DNA of 64,000 bases from Amphiura filiformis (lineage: Eukaryota; Echinodermata; Ophiuroidea; Amphilepidida; Amphiuridae): NCBI RefSeq assembly GCF_039555335.1, contig NC_092628.1, positions 36,292,965-36,356,964 on the forward strand, read 5' to 3'. The position numbers and the translations under genes are program-made. The notes below the pieces were generated by a model. That model was not told the origin of the DNA, did no database searches, and was given only the letters and a program-made list of their open reading frames with translations. Every line of letters starts with the position of its first letter. The stretch's first letter is position 1. Shown piece after piece: positions 24,716-38,700 of this stretch.

Positions 24716-26030
24716 GAATCTCTTTCAACGACGACAACAAGCTAAAGATTGTATAATCCATGCCGCAAATGTGCAGATTTGGTGTAAACTTGTACCTTGG
24801 GTGTAGAGTTTGCCTCAAAAAAGAGGTATACATTGGAGTCCCAGTATGCCCCTGTACATCTTTCAACTGGTTGACCTTTTGCATGTACAATGGGATTTAC
24901 AGCTCAGTATGTTGTGCATGTATAATATGTATGTCATGCTTGGGGCATTCATTCATGATCACAGTCTGTTTCTGTACTCTGCATGCAGTGCGGTTTGCAT
25001 CATGTGTAAACGGTGCATGAAACTCTCAGGACACAACTATGATCCACACATTAGCTCATACACACTGCAGGTTCATTATTGTATGTCTTAAAGGTAATAA
25101 TTAGCTATACATTGTATCAGCATATCCTTTGTCATGCTTTCATTATTTGCTGACTACTCATCATTGTTGCCAACATATTGCACCTGCCAGTGCCTGCACC
25201 ATGAGGTGTACAAATAGAAAGCAGTTCGTATAGTAGGCTAATTAGCCACTGTGAATCCATCTGATTTTAATGGCCAATCAAGAGTCGTATTGTAGTTTTA
25301 TATGACAGTAGATTTGCTATTTGTATACAATTTTGCTTGTCCAGTAATGTGCCTTGTAGGAATTATCAGGGTGTTTGATTGAGGCATGTTCAATGGTGAA
25401 TGATAACTACTATAATGTACATCAGATTACATTATTATATGCATAATGACTTAGTAAGTTTATCATATATTGGTTTATTCCAGTCAGAATTTTGCTTTCC
25501 AAGTTGACTGACATGTTTTTGTGAACAGAAGGTTTTCACCAGAGTTTTCTTAAATCCGTTGGATATAGATTCAGGCACAGTTTGAACCCTACAGTTATGG
25601 ATGTAGGATTTTAAGGCATATTCACAATATTTGCATGCAATTATCTGGAATGGGGTCACTTAGGTAGGCCAAGTTTTTGAAGTTCAGATAGTTAACTGTT
25701 TATGCACAATATCTTGAATAACAATGTATGCAAGAAACCAACCCGAATGGTATAACAATAAATGGCAGCCATGTTGGAGGACAGTTCTAAGATAGCTTAA
25801 AGGGGGTGAATGGTAAGAAAATATATTCAAGCCATTTCAAGAACATACTTAATCCAACCATATCCAAAGGCCTAACAATGAGCTAGAAGTTTAAATTTCC
25901 CATAATTTTAACCAAAAATAAAGAATTTTCATTTCATTTATGATGAAGCTAAATCTACTTGCACTTCAACAAAGGAATGATGTCACTGTTCAGGTTGCAG
26001 TCATTCCAACTAGTAATATTATTGTTTGAA

Positions 26031-26296
26031 TACTGTAAAAACCTTACAGTTAGCATATGTGCTTACTATCAAGCCTTTAAAACATGCAAACATGAAGAGC
26101 CCCATCCACAAAAGTGTAAAGGGTTTTGAGCAAATAATTGATACACATAGTTATATATACGAACAAGTAAACCTGCAAATGGGTGTCTCAACCTCATAGC
26201 TCAGTTGATAAATCGCCATACTTTGGTACAATTTCATGTTTTCAAAAGCGCTCGATATTATAAGCACATATGCTAACTATCGAGTTTTTACGGTAT
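26031..26296. mobile_element. MITE with GTTAGCATATGTGCTTA ends
   Basis: Inverted ends TACTGTAAAAACCTTACAG plus TTAGCATATGTGCTTA at 26049, facing TAAGCACATATGCTAAC at 26259-26275. A weak tRNA-like phrase (ATAGCTCAGTTGATAAATCG) is in the middle. Confidence 0.75.
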
Positions 26297-26520
26297 GTCA
26301 AAGGATTCCCGAGCTTGTGTCACAGTCACACACACACAAAATGAATGGAACTTAACCACTACAGCAGTAATATAACATATATTTTATTTTCAATATAATC
26401 AAAATTCATTGGTAGAAAATGTATGAAATACCTTTTCACCAAATTGGCTGCAGATATGTGTTCTATACAGACAGATTACAGTGTATTTGGTCTCTACAAC
26501 AAATTGTATTTATTCTTGGA

Positions 26521-26725
26521 ATACTGTAAAAGTGAACATTTTTGTGGCACATTAATTTTTGCACTTTTTGTGTGTAACACAGCTACTGCAAAAATAAAAA
26601 CACAAATATATATGTTCTTTTAATGTATAGGTCCATGTAAGAAAACGCAAAATCGTGATATTAAAAACAAGTAACTGTAATGTTAAAAATCGGCAAAGTG
26701 CGAAAAATTACCACTTTTACAGTAT
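26521..26725. mobile_element. MITE with ATACTGTAAAAGTG ends
   Basis: 205 bp bounded by ATACTGTAAAAGTG and CACTTTTACAGTAT. Non-coding, AT-rich. Confidence 0.75.
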
Positions 26726-27103
26726 ATATCATTGTACCATAATAAGCAATATTGAGATGGGTACAAATCAACATTGCAATATGCATGAACAGTTAATAAT
26801 TTCTTCAAAAAGATGGACCACAGATGAATGACTTTAGGCCTGTACAAGATTGTTTACTACAACTTTTAAAACATGTTAATGCCGAACATGTCATGCTACA
26901 AGTACAATAAAGTTTTTGAATTTTTAGAATAATTATTGTCAGGGGAAAATGATATGATAAGTTGTGATATCTGTAATTATAATAGGATTGCAGTTAAAGG
27001 GACATGCCCATGTGTGCTGAGGTTTGTGGATCAACGTCTAGGCGTTGTGCCTGTGCATAGCGCACTATAAATCACTGCGCTTTTTTTAAAAGTGGTGATT
27101 CAA

Positions 27104-27129
27104 CCCTACCTCCTTATAAGGAGGTAGGG
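27104..27129. repeat. 26-bp perfect palindrome
   Basis: CCCTACCTCCTTA is followed directly by TAAGGAGGTAGGG. No flanking element recognised. Confidence 0.85.
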
Positions 27130-27592
27130 TGGATCTTTCTGAATTTACAAAGTGCTTAATCATGAAGCTCCCGTGGCTAAGTTGTTAAAAGGTAAAGTTG
27201 TGGCAAACCCGAGTCTTGATACTCGACATCCTCTATCAATTTGTTATGATGGCAAAACTGTTCAAACCTAATGAAATCTATCTGGAGACTCCAAATTGAA
27301 TACAAAATGAGATTATGATATGTTTTTGCTTTTACATGGCAAATATCACTTGCTTTATAAACCACATATATTTTATGTTTAGTATCAATAGCTACTCAAG
27401 TGATCCTGTATGGCAGGTATGAATTTACATTGAAATATTCTATGTTGTTTGATATGTTTGTATATATTGAATTATATTGGTGTGAAAAAATAAATGTAGA
27501 TATACACTGAATATTACTATTAGTAAGATGTTGTGATGGATTTGAAGTAAATTACCAACTTTCAATACAAATATGAATTTTGAACTTAATAT

Positions 27593-28117
27593 GATCTACT
27601 GGACTTCCTTTTATGAGTAGCAATATTGCGTATTCCTATCCTGGATGCATCATCAAATCAAGTATTTTTCTGATGGCAAAAGTTTGTTGACCTCTATAGA
27701 GGATGTTGTATCACAGGTTACCCAAGTTCAACCTTGGAGGTATCTTCATCACTGGACTGTAGGTGCGAAGTTATGACAAAGACCACCTCCCCCACTGAGT
27801 GAAGGTTCCACCCATGCTTCTTTGATGCCTCTCTCATTCTCAAACCATCTACTATCATGATCTTTCTTTAATATTTTGACATCCTTGTTGTCAAAAGAAA
27901 ATTAAAACTATCCAAGAGTGTGTAAACTGCCAAGTCTCTGCAAACCAGTGCTAGCTTGGTCCAACTGTGACCTGGGATACAACATCCACTTTACAGGTCA
28001 ACAAACCTTTGCTGCCAAAAAATCAGTTAACTGATGATGCATGCAGGTCGCAGGATAGGATGTAAAATATTATATTGCCACTCATCAATCATTTAAGTAA
28101 GTCCAATACGATCAAAG
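27593..28117. mobile_element. Fold-back element with about 140-bp arms
   Basis: Long imperfect inverted arms: left blocks CTACTGGACTTCC, CCTATCCTGGATGCATCATC and GTTTGTTGACCTCTATAGAG reappear in reverse order on the right (GTAAGTCCAATAC, CAGGATAGGATG, GATGATGCATGC, AGGTCAACAAACC). The 250-bp loop has no open frame of note. Confidence 0.75.
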
Positions 28118-29738
28118 ATTATAGTTGAAAATTCATAGTTTCTACTATAGGCAAAATATAGAGCCTAATTCTCAATCATGACAGGGTGTACCTTCTGCGT
28201 ACTGTTGCGTGAGCATATTTTCGTGGAACACGATTGCATGATCAAAGACTGATTGGTCAAAAGAGACAATATATGTGCATACCCATACCCATGATCGAGA
28301 ATTAAATATTTTGCCTATACCTGGATAAATGACAACCTTCACAAATGAGCCTGTGTTAACAAAGAACACAATTGGTTATCAAAGTCATGGGCATTGGCGG
28401 TGTTTGGCGGTGATGAAAAAAAACAACACTATGGGTGGATGTGCCTTTAAAGTGCAGCCATTCGGTGCAGGTTTTGAAGGTTTTTTGGCAATGTGTGAAA
28501 TGACTTCAAAATCTGTAAAAATTTGCTAACGGTCACTTGCTGCAACTGCGCTTTTTCAGTCCAAATCAATCTACTTTCGCCAACAATATTGTTGATTTTG
28601 TATTGATACAGTAATAAACTCAAGGTCAGCCAGGGCTGTAGTAGAACAAGGGTTTTTTGTCGCCACTTTGCCTACCATAACTTTTCTTCCTGTCACAGCA
28701 AATTAGTTTGAAAAATGTAAAAGAAATGCAGACAATAACCTTTGACCAACTTCTCATTGGGTGACAAGTTATGTGGATTTTCCTGTCTCCAATAAAGTTG
28801 GCCGGATGGCAAGAGCCTTATTTTTCCAGTTTTAGGTATTTTTAAAACAAATGCAGTGTACTATGCCAGTACTTCTTATTAATATTAATACATTGGTCTT
28901 ATAGAATATTATAGTCAAGGATGCCAATAAACTCATTTAGATTTCCATAGGTCTTACAGTTCTTGAGGTAAGGCTAAAACTATTTTAAAATAAAAGTTTT
29001 GGGCATTTTCCCCTCCCTAAGAAAAACCATGCGCATGGGATGGAGATGACACCCCTTAAGCCCAGGGATCTCCATTTATATAGAACCCACACCATTCTTC
29101 TTGTGTTTCAGCTTTATTTTCTCAATATTTGAGTGCAAACTTTACTAGGTCATCCACCCTTCTGACCGCCTTAACACATAGTTTGGTATATTCACAAAAA
29201 CAAATTTGATAGTAAAGGTTATGATTTGATCAACAGTATCAGAAGCTAGCTCATATTTTTCTCATTACCCAGTAAAATGCCTGAGGTATGTTTCGTTTAG
29301 ATAGTGTGAAAAAAAAATGTGATGAATTGTGGTATCCACAACCGGAAGTATGTACTATCCTATGGAGTATTGTTATACACATTCTTGTTTCTCACATCAA
29401 AACCACTGGAGCAATATTATACAACTCAAAATTTAGAAACATTATTTTTATGGTATAGGCCTCAAATGTAAAGATTGAAAATAGAACATGAAAAATTCAG
29501 ACTACACTCCTTTAAATTTATCATGATTTAATGGGATTTAAAAATGTATGCTGCACCCCTCTCAAAAGATCACTGTGTTGCATATAATATCACACTCTCA
29601 TGTTTGATGTGTGAACAATGACATGGAAAAGGAAGCTTCAACTGGCACACACAAAAGTATACATGTAACAACAAAATTGATTTCAATGTTGAAATCTTGG
29701 CTAGGTTTGAAGATCAGGAGCTCCATGTATGTTATTGT

Positions 29739-32700
29739 TCATTCCAATCTGTTGTATGCATCCAAAGACAATCTATTATATTCTTCCTTGTAGCACAGTA
29801 ATAGAGGTAGGCCAACAGATACCCCACCAAGAGCAGCCCAGTTCATCCAAGATACACCTGAAACAATAACAAAGTAGATTATTTGGCGTAATCAAGAAAA
29901 CTGTCACGGCCCATTCACAATCATGAAAGCACTAGAATTTGCAAGTAACTACACTATGCTGAAACAGTCTTCAATAAATCAAATTGTAACTGAATATGAA
30001 CAGTTGGAGTGTTGTATCAGGGCACAGAATAAGAATTCCCAATTATTTCTAGATCCAAGGGCCAAGCATGCTTAATATATAAGCTTTTAAGCTTGGCTTG
30101 ATCATTTTGTTTGGGCCTGATCCCATTAGGACTCAAGTGTATGTCCACCCAGACCGACTGGTTAAACAACTTGTTCCTTAACAACTCAACATGACCATTT
30201 GATACTGTACAAAAAGATCTAATTTACTCCTATACAGTAGCAAGGTAACGATGCAACTTTCTTTGGCTTCGTAATTTTCATATTGTGCTTACTACGCTCG
30301 TACGTACACTTCATTTCACCTTGGGTTCGGTATGGACATCAGTGCTTTTATGTGGTTCCTGGTTGCGCTGCATGCATACTGACAAACAGCCCTTGTATGT
30401 ATACAGCATATAATTGAATACTGTGACTAGCCAAATACAACACTGACATCAAACTTGAGACATAACCAAATTTAGCTTCTATTCGACTATTCCAGTTGAA
30501 ATCCATCCACCCCAAGACATGACCTTTATCTCCCACATAGGGTGTGTAGATGGAGTCACCCATTCAGGTAAACCTCATTTGAAATTCACACTCCCTTGTA
30601 GAAGATTAATGTCATGTAAGGATTTCAACTGGAATAGCCCATTGTAACAATGCTTGAACCATTGGTTGTCTTTGTTTATGCCTCTTTATTTGGTTTTAAC
30701 GCGCTGTGTACTCTAGACATTGTTTCTTTCGCGAAATTGAGCTTTTTGAAATGCATTTACTTTGTTATGTTTTTTATAAATACAAGGAAAGAAAATCCAG
30801 ATTTGTTAACCTCAACTGCTCTATTTTATGGATTTTATATCACTATTTCACTGTTTCCGCAATTTAAAAGGAAAGAAAATCTTTGTTGTACCATCGGGGT
30901 ATCTGCAGCGCAACAACGTGTCGCGTTTTGTAGACGCGCAATTTGTTAACGCACAGAATACGCTACACATACATAGCAGCTTATCTGCATCTTGCCAGCG
31001 CATCTTATGGAAGCACCATGGAAGCACTGATTTCATAAAAACCTAGCGGTCAAATGGCTCCGTTTTAGCTGATAAAATGTGAATTTTTTCAAGATCTTTC
31101 CCCGAATTTAAACATCAAGATATGAATAGATTCGCCCAAACTTCTCCAAGGGGCAGTGGATTTACCCGATGTTCACGTATGTAAGGTAGAAAAAGCGAGA
31201 ACTGCCGCATTCTCCTGTGAGCTTCGATCAAAGTGCAAAATGTGACCACTTTAAAAAGCGGCCTTTATTTCAATGTTCATTTTCTCGGTAAAATGACGAT
31301 TTAGGTACACGATCACTCAATATATACAGCATCTATAGGTAAGCAATTATGCTCATCATAAAAAGCATGATCGACTTAAGAAACGGTTTTCTCATTTTTT
31401 TATATTTTGGTCTATTTCCGATTTTAGGCATCATTTTGTGCAAATAGGCGTTTGTGAATTTTAAAAGTTCATTTTGATGCCTTATATGGTCAATATCTCA
31501 AAAATATGGCCAATATCAAAAACTAAAAAAAGTTTTTGGAATGGTGTCTCAAGATTAAGAAAAAAATAAAAGCGAAAATTTTTGGAAAGAGTGTTTCTTT
31601 GTTTATAATATGATGTACCGAACAAAATTGCCAAAAACTCACTTTTTGTGATTTTCTTCATAATTGTTGTTTTTACACCAAATCTGTATTTATATTAAGA
31701 TTCATTGATGTATTGCCTTTATAAAAATGTATACTTTTATGTCTTGCGTGAATAATTGCAAAGTTATGGCACTTTTACTACATGCATGTCTGAGAGTACA
31801 CAGCTGCCTTAAGTTAAGCTGTATTCATTTTTGCATTCTTCAAGGATTTGTTGAGTGCCTTTACTTTATAGTGGTTGCTTTGCTTGGCCCCACATGATGG
31901 TATACCAGAGATGCCACCCTCCCCATTTAAGAGGGAGGCTCCCTATTTTTGGAAACATTTTTGTCCATTTTGACACCCAAATTTGGCAACCTCCTATTTC
32001 TGACAAGTTATGTGCCATTGAAATTGCATGTAATTTTGAAAACCTCCCTATTTTGTTTGAATCCTCCCTATTTTCTGGATGTTAATGTTGGCATCCCTGG
32101 TATGCATACACCTGCTGAAGTCTTTTGCATGTTTTATATATCCCAAACTCTGAGGCAACTGTTTTCTAGCAATACTCACCTATGCTTGGAAACATGAGTA
32201 TTAGAAGAACTGTTAAGCAAACCAAGTTCATAAGCCATGTCATGAAACCTGTGATGATCCCTTCAGCAACAGGATACATGCCTTCAATTGTCATCTCAAA
32301 ATACAAAGGAACCATTGCATTTATGCAAAACCCAAATGCTATACGATATATACAAACTAGCTGCAAGGTAAAAAAAAAACATTTATTGCAAAGAAAGCCC
32401 GCAAAAAAAAATGAGTAATACGTGGACCTTTGATAAATTGTGCCAAACAGAAAATAATTGGGGGGTAAATTTGCTTTGTTTTAGACATACTCCAAGTCCT
32501 ATTTACACCTTTGACAACCAATACCATGCACCTTGGGTAATTCAAATAGAACTAAAGTTTGTTCGGTTTATAATGGGGGGAAATAAGACTCACATAACAT
32601 CAGTCAGTGTACTGTTAAACAAACTTTAGAGAAGTTATTAGTAGAACACCAGCGCAGTCACCTATACTTGTATTAAGATGAGTACTCTGTGAATGTGTGT

Positions 32701-35700
32701 GAGTGAATGTGTGTGAAACCGTCTCTCCTCATCTTGGATATCAAAACTTGTCTCTGAGGTCTCTGGACTCACACCAGACTTTGGTGGCTTAAACTAATAT
32801 GGGCATACAATGTGAGGAATCGTGCAACATCCCTGACAAGTTATGCTAGCAACATGTTTGTTGATCAGTAAAGCAAGTGATCACATATTGAAGAAAATAG
32901 ACAATGGAGGCTTGTAATGTAATAGCTACATGAAATGTTACGTACACCAATGCATCTTTGACAAAAGTCAGTGAACATGGCTGAAGCAAGTCTGTTAACA
33001 TATATGATCTCAGGCTAAAACTACAAAAGTATTGTCATGGACCAAAAAGGAATGTTTTAATATTCCTGATTATCATAAATTTTGTGGCAAATATTCACAA
33101 TTGTATGTACAAAATGCCTATATTTCCATGTTATCTTGTGTAGTAAGCTCACCAAGTTGCTCACATGGTTGATAATAGCAGCAATAATTGGCGAAAATCT
33201 GCATCGAAACCGGAAGTGAACCAAAAGTCAAGTGTTTCTAGTTCATAGTTCGTCATTATAGCATGACTTTTAAGCTTACCTAATGATTTTAACGAGAATT
33301 GTCGCGCTAATAAACGCCCCCGTTGGGAAAATGCAACGCCCCTGGGGGCGTTTATTTGAGGAAATATGGTAGGCCAATTTGATAATAATATTTCACGTTT
33401 ATTTCATTAAATTATGCGTAGCTAATTCCACAGCATTGACTGCTCATTGGCACATCTATGCTTGTTCCAATTATGTGAATTTGGATTAATCTTTAGTGTT
33501 TTGGTGTATAGGAAATCAGTGATAATCAGTTTACTAATACTTATTTTATCAAATTCCAACTTACCAATATTGAAATTGATTGCACCAAGACAGAGTATGC
33601 CAAACCACAAAGCCAAGCCAATGCAGCAGATGACTAAGATTATGAGGATGGACTTGATCTTACCATGGGGGCCGATGTGGTCAATTAATCTGTTGTCAAA
33701 AAAGCAACAAAATTAGAATGACTGAAGAAAAAAGATGATCAAAATTAAAATTTGTCCCAAAAGATCATGCACTTTATTTCCATATATTTGCAGGAACATG
33801 CCTACACAGAGACTACTCACTATGCACCCTACATACCCGCTGCCACACTATGAATGTGACACTTACCTTCCAAATGTAATAGCTCCAATGACTCCAGCAA
33901 TGTTTGCATAAAAACCAATCCAACCAGATGTGTCCTATAGGAAAGACAATATTAAGATATATGTGACTATAAAAGCCAAATGCAATTTCCCAAGCAACTG
34001 CCTGTTGCAGACCATCTCTGAGCACCTTGCAACAGGATTGTGCGGTGTATTTTGGATATGCAAGGTGAAATTGATACCCTGATTTGCAACATGCAAAAAA
34101 GTTGAGACATGTTCTACTTTCAAGGATGTAGCATGCGATCTTATTTGAAGTAATGTAATGTGAATGAAGAGTGCAGGTGAAAGTGTTGTTATGTCTGTTA
34201 GGCACATAACTCACCCACTAATTAATGCACCTTGCAATTGAAATTACATTGTGTAGTTTGGCCATAAGCAGGACATGTAGCAGATTGCTCTTTGGGTATA
34301 ACTATGAGGGAAAGAATGACATTTATTGTTATATCAACCCTTTTAAAACCCTGTTTCCCTCAAACTAAGACAAAACTTAAATGACTGAATTTTAGTTGGA
34401 TCTGTTATTGCAATTCATATTGAACATTGTTTTCTCCTTTATAATACATGTTTAGTAGAATAACACTAAAATAATACTAAGAATACTTGACTTGCACACG
34501 TACCTGTCCAACACTCTGGGCATCTTTAAAGATGAGTACAAGCTGCGACTGCCAAGCATAAAACACACCATTGCTGATGCTGTAACACAAAGCTGGCAGC
34601 CAAAAATGAATATTCCTGTATTTAGAACGAAGCAAAAGGAGGAAGAAAGAGAAGAAAATGAAAGAAGGAACAAAGGAAGAAAAAGAACAAAATTAATTAC
34701 AAATAATAGAAAAGGTAATAGAATATGAAACTACATTGTAAGAGAAAGAAAACTTCTTACTTGACAAGAATAAGAAGACCAGGTTTAAAGTCATGTCTGT
34801 CATCGTGTGCTGAAGGACTGGGTGGTGTTTGTGGCTTAGCAGGAAAATATATTAATACACAAAGGAACAACAGGGCCATCACACCAAATTCTGCAATGAA
34901 TAACACAGTAATATCAGAAAATTTGCCCTTATACAAATGTACACACTTCATCAAAGAAGTTAATACAATAAAATATTAACTGTAACACCATAGATTAGAG
35001 CCCAGGTTATATAAGCCCATAGTTTATTTTGTTGCCTCTTCTTCTCCTCTCTTCCTCTCCTCTCTTCACTTATCTTCTCTTCCTTGCTTGCTCGCTCACT
35101 CACTCTTTCTTTCTTTTCTTCCAATCTTTCTTTGCCTCTTTTCTTTTTTCCCTTTCCTTCTTTCTTCCTTTGCTGAAAGGCAGTTTCATTCCCTTTAATT
35201 TGTTTCTATCTTGTTCCTTTCCTTCTATCTTTCACCCTCTCTTTCTAACCCCCTCTTCCTCCTCCACTCCCCCTCTCTTTTTTCCTTTCTTCCTTTTTTG
35301 AAACCCAATTAGTTTCCTTTTGATTCATTCATTGTTTGTTGCTTTGTCTTTTAGGTGTATACATATGGTCGAATCCAACGAAAAGTGTACACGGCATGTT
35401 CAGAGCCATAACTTAAAAGTATTAATCAATTTGCATTCGTTTTTGTATTGTGTTTATTAAGCCTTGATCATACGCTTGGCGCCATATATAATAAGACCCC
35501 TTCTGTGAAAAACTTAGACACAGAGACCCCAAAACATGCTATTTTTACCCATCTTTTCAACATATTTCTTTAAGTATTTTTAAAAACATCTAAATCAGTT
35601 ATGAAAAGAAGTCATTGGATTGAATCTAAATTGATTTCCTGAAAGGTGTGTATTCAAAGATTGCCTGTTCAATTTTTCACATATTTGTACATAATTATGA

Positions 35701-38700
35701 ATTTTTTGTGATAATTTTTTGAGTGGTATTTTTTTACATTACCTACGAATACAATTTTTCATAGCACTAGATATATCTTTAAAAAATGGAAATCACTAAT
35801 AAATGCGCAATTGATACAAGCTTTGATATGTCCAATACTGAAATGCATTGCATTCGGACATCTTTATTATTGTGTTTAGCTGCCAGAAATTCTAAATGGC
35901 ACAAAAGGTAGGTTTGGTAAAAATATGCATTACCTCCGAATACATGTTAAAAGCTGTGTCATTTCCACAAAGTGAGAGAATAGTAAACAATAGTTAAGCA
36001 ATAGGTGCAGGGTAATACACTCTTTATTTCTACCAAGTTTCAATAACCTGCGTTTAAATATTTCTGAGATGTCAACAATAAAAGCAACTATTCGTAGGTA
36101 AATTTCGGTAACCGAATGTTACCTACGAATACAATATGACATCATGACAGTATTGTGAAACACCGCCATTCATGCCAATGCCCATATTGGGACATAACGA
36201 AGGCCTGCATGTTTGCTATCAAATCATGTGTCAATGAAAAACGAATTCACATACATGCCCACCATGCAAAACTGAATAGGGCTTAATTATTGAAAAATAT
36301 GTACTGAAATAGACGACGGTCTGCTCATTTGAAAGAAAAATCAGATTCAAAGAAGATTAGAAGGGGATAAATACTTGGATTTGTCAACTGTCATGTGTGC
36401 TTCATTTTAAATGTTTACCAACCTTCTGGTTTCTGAGTAATTTGTGTCCAAATTGATTTATTCGAAGGTAACTTTTGACGTTTTCGCTAAGGTTACCTAC
36501 GAATACCATGGAAAAACGACTGTTCTCATTGTCTCATGATCTAGACAACACAGTGATGGACCCTGGTATAAAGCTAATTGTAGTTGCCCTCAAGCGAAAG
36601 GCCACAAGGCGTAACTGACTCCAAGATGGACTTCACAAGTCTGCAATAACGGTTTTAAGCGATTTGTGTGCAATTAAGCAAATTAAAGTCACTTTAGTGC
36701 CTTTGTTTCTTACTTCAATCCTCTTTCAACCGCTGTGAACCGACATTATTAATACATGATAGGGTCTAAAGTATCAATAAGCGCACATAAAGAAAAAAAT
36801 AATACATTCAAAGTGCTTTATAAAATGAAGTTTTGATTGCGATATCCACCAAAAGTCTAATTCTTACCTACAAATACTGAAATGTTACTTACGAATACAG
36901 CATAATACATGACATGTGTAATGAAGTGTCCCTACCTATGGAAATTAATTGTCAAAAACTTTAAGCGGTACCCCAGGACACTATTATTACCCATATACGG
37001 ATTCATTCAACAATTATTTATTATGTAAAATTGCTGATTAACTACTTGTATATCAAAATGAAGTGGTCAAAATCTTGCTAAAAGCATCAAAAATAGCATT
37101 TATTCATTTGGACGTACCATCTGAAAGAGATCTAAAAACTACCATTTTATTAATTCATTACCATAATAGCAAAATTTAAACCTCTAAACTCAATATAGAT
37201 ATTGTTAAATCGCTCATGTTACCTCTGAATACCGGGTTTCTTCACCTTTTCATTGTATAAAGCGTTAGGTGTATGCGTATAATTCCTAATATTCTTGAAA
37301 ACATATATCCTACTCGTTCTTATACAATGTGTAAATTGATTCATACTCATTTGATAAATAAAATACAGAAACTGACCTAAACTTCATTTTCAAAAATAAA
37401 CTAGCATAAATTGACTAAGATCATATTGATCGCGTTATAAAAATAAAAACAAATATTTTCTGGCTGAGCTAGCATTTTCCTGACACCCTGTGGCCGGGGG
37501 CACTCAACTTTGGAGGTGACACGTATGTAGGGCTGTTAAGACTCCCTTTTTCAGCATCGCTGTCACCCAAAGACCCCATATTTTTTACTGAACACATGCT
37601 CCCTCCGCTCTGTCACCCGAAGACACCCTATTTTTCCATTTGATCTGGCACCCAAAGACCCTTACAAGTTCAATTTGAACAGCAACTTTCATTTATCACT
37701 GATTTTGTTACTTATTTTGAAAAAATAAAGAAATTTGAAGCCATTTAGAACTAGAAATTCGATTTTCGAGGTTTTTGTGGCGCTGTTTTGGTTCTCACCC
37801 AAAGATTCCATTTAAAAAAAGGTCATGTTCTCACCCAATGACCCCATATTTTTTACATTTTGCTCTCACCGAATGCCAAAAATCATGCTCTCACCCAATG
37901 ACCCCATATTTTTTACATGTTGCTCTCACGAATGCCCCTTAGTGCTTGGCGCCAGCCCTACACCTATATCCATTTCAAATTGAAGTGCCCCCGGGCCCTG
38001 TGGTCTACATTACACGAAAAAAAGCGTTAATGGGAATATTCCATTTGTTTTAGGTTGATTAGTATTGCGATAGTGAAAGCATCCTAGTGGTATTAAGTAG
38101 GTAACATTGGGTTTTGATATCACATTTACTATCACACGTCCTGGATTTATTTCTCAAGATTAGTAATGGCACTTTTGGTTCCTATAAGGCCAATATGTCA
38201 TCAATCAATGGGCAAAAGGAAAAAATTGTGGAGACATTTTTATTTTTTGGCCCGTGGACACTTTTTGGTTGGATTCGACCATATACACCCTCTTTTGAAT
38301 GGGCACATACCCCTTGTCCCTCAATTTTGGCTTCTGTTTTAGACACCAGTTCACTTTTTTGTTTTAAGCAATTAAAACAATAGTAATTATATTATATTAA
38401 TGGTGCAAAATGGCTTCATTTTCAAATCATTTCCAACTTCTGTGGGGGCATCTCCTCATATACACCCTAGCTGTGTTAGTGCGTATGGATGTTAGAAGGA
38501 CACCCGTACACTTTTTGTTGAGCTAAAACATATATAAGAATGTAAAAAGGTGCACCAAATGACTTCAATTGGGCCTTTATTTTCTGCAACTTCTTAGGGG
38601 TAACATCCCTTTTCATGTTTAGCAATATAATTACATTAATAGTAAAAATGGTCCACAAATGCTTTAATTGGGTTTTCATTTTCACACATTTTTGAACTTT

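Larger units (their letters stand above)
20931..29738. other. Intergenic region between convergent IFT54 and SLC49A4
   Basis: About 8.8 kb. I see no conserved protein block in it. It holds at least six MITE or fold-back elements (21839, 23692, 24516, 26031, 26521, 27593), a fragment of a reversed SINE tail (about 21527-21600, GCATTTATATAGCGCC), a 26-bp palindrome, and anonymous AT-rich DNA. On the minus strand an AATAAA at about 29113-29118 could serve the SLC49A4 3' end. Confidence 0.6.

Noticed and set aside
33813..34214. 133-residue minus-strand open frame
   Set aside because: It overlaps the real SLC49A4 exon 8 in another frame and shows no family resemblance.
35029..35301. Leu/Phe/Ser-rich frame resembling membrane segments
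   Set aside because: Translation of a pyrimidine-rich simple-sequence tract.
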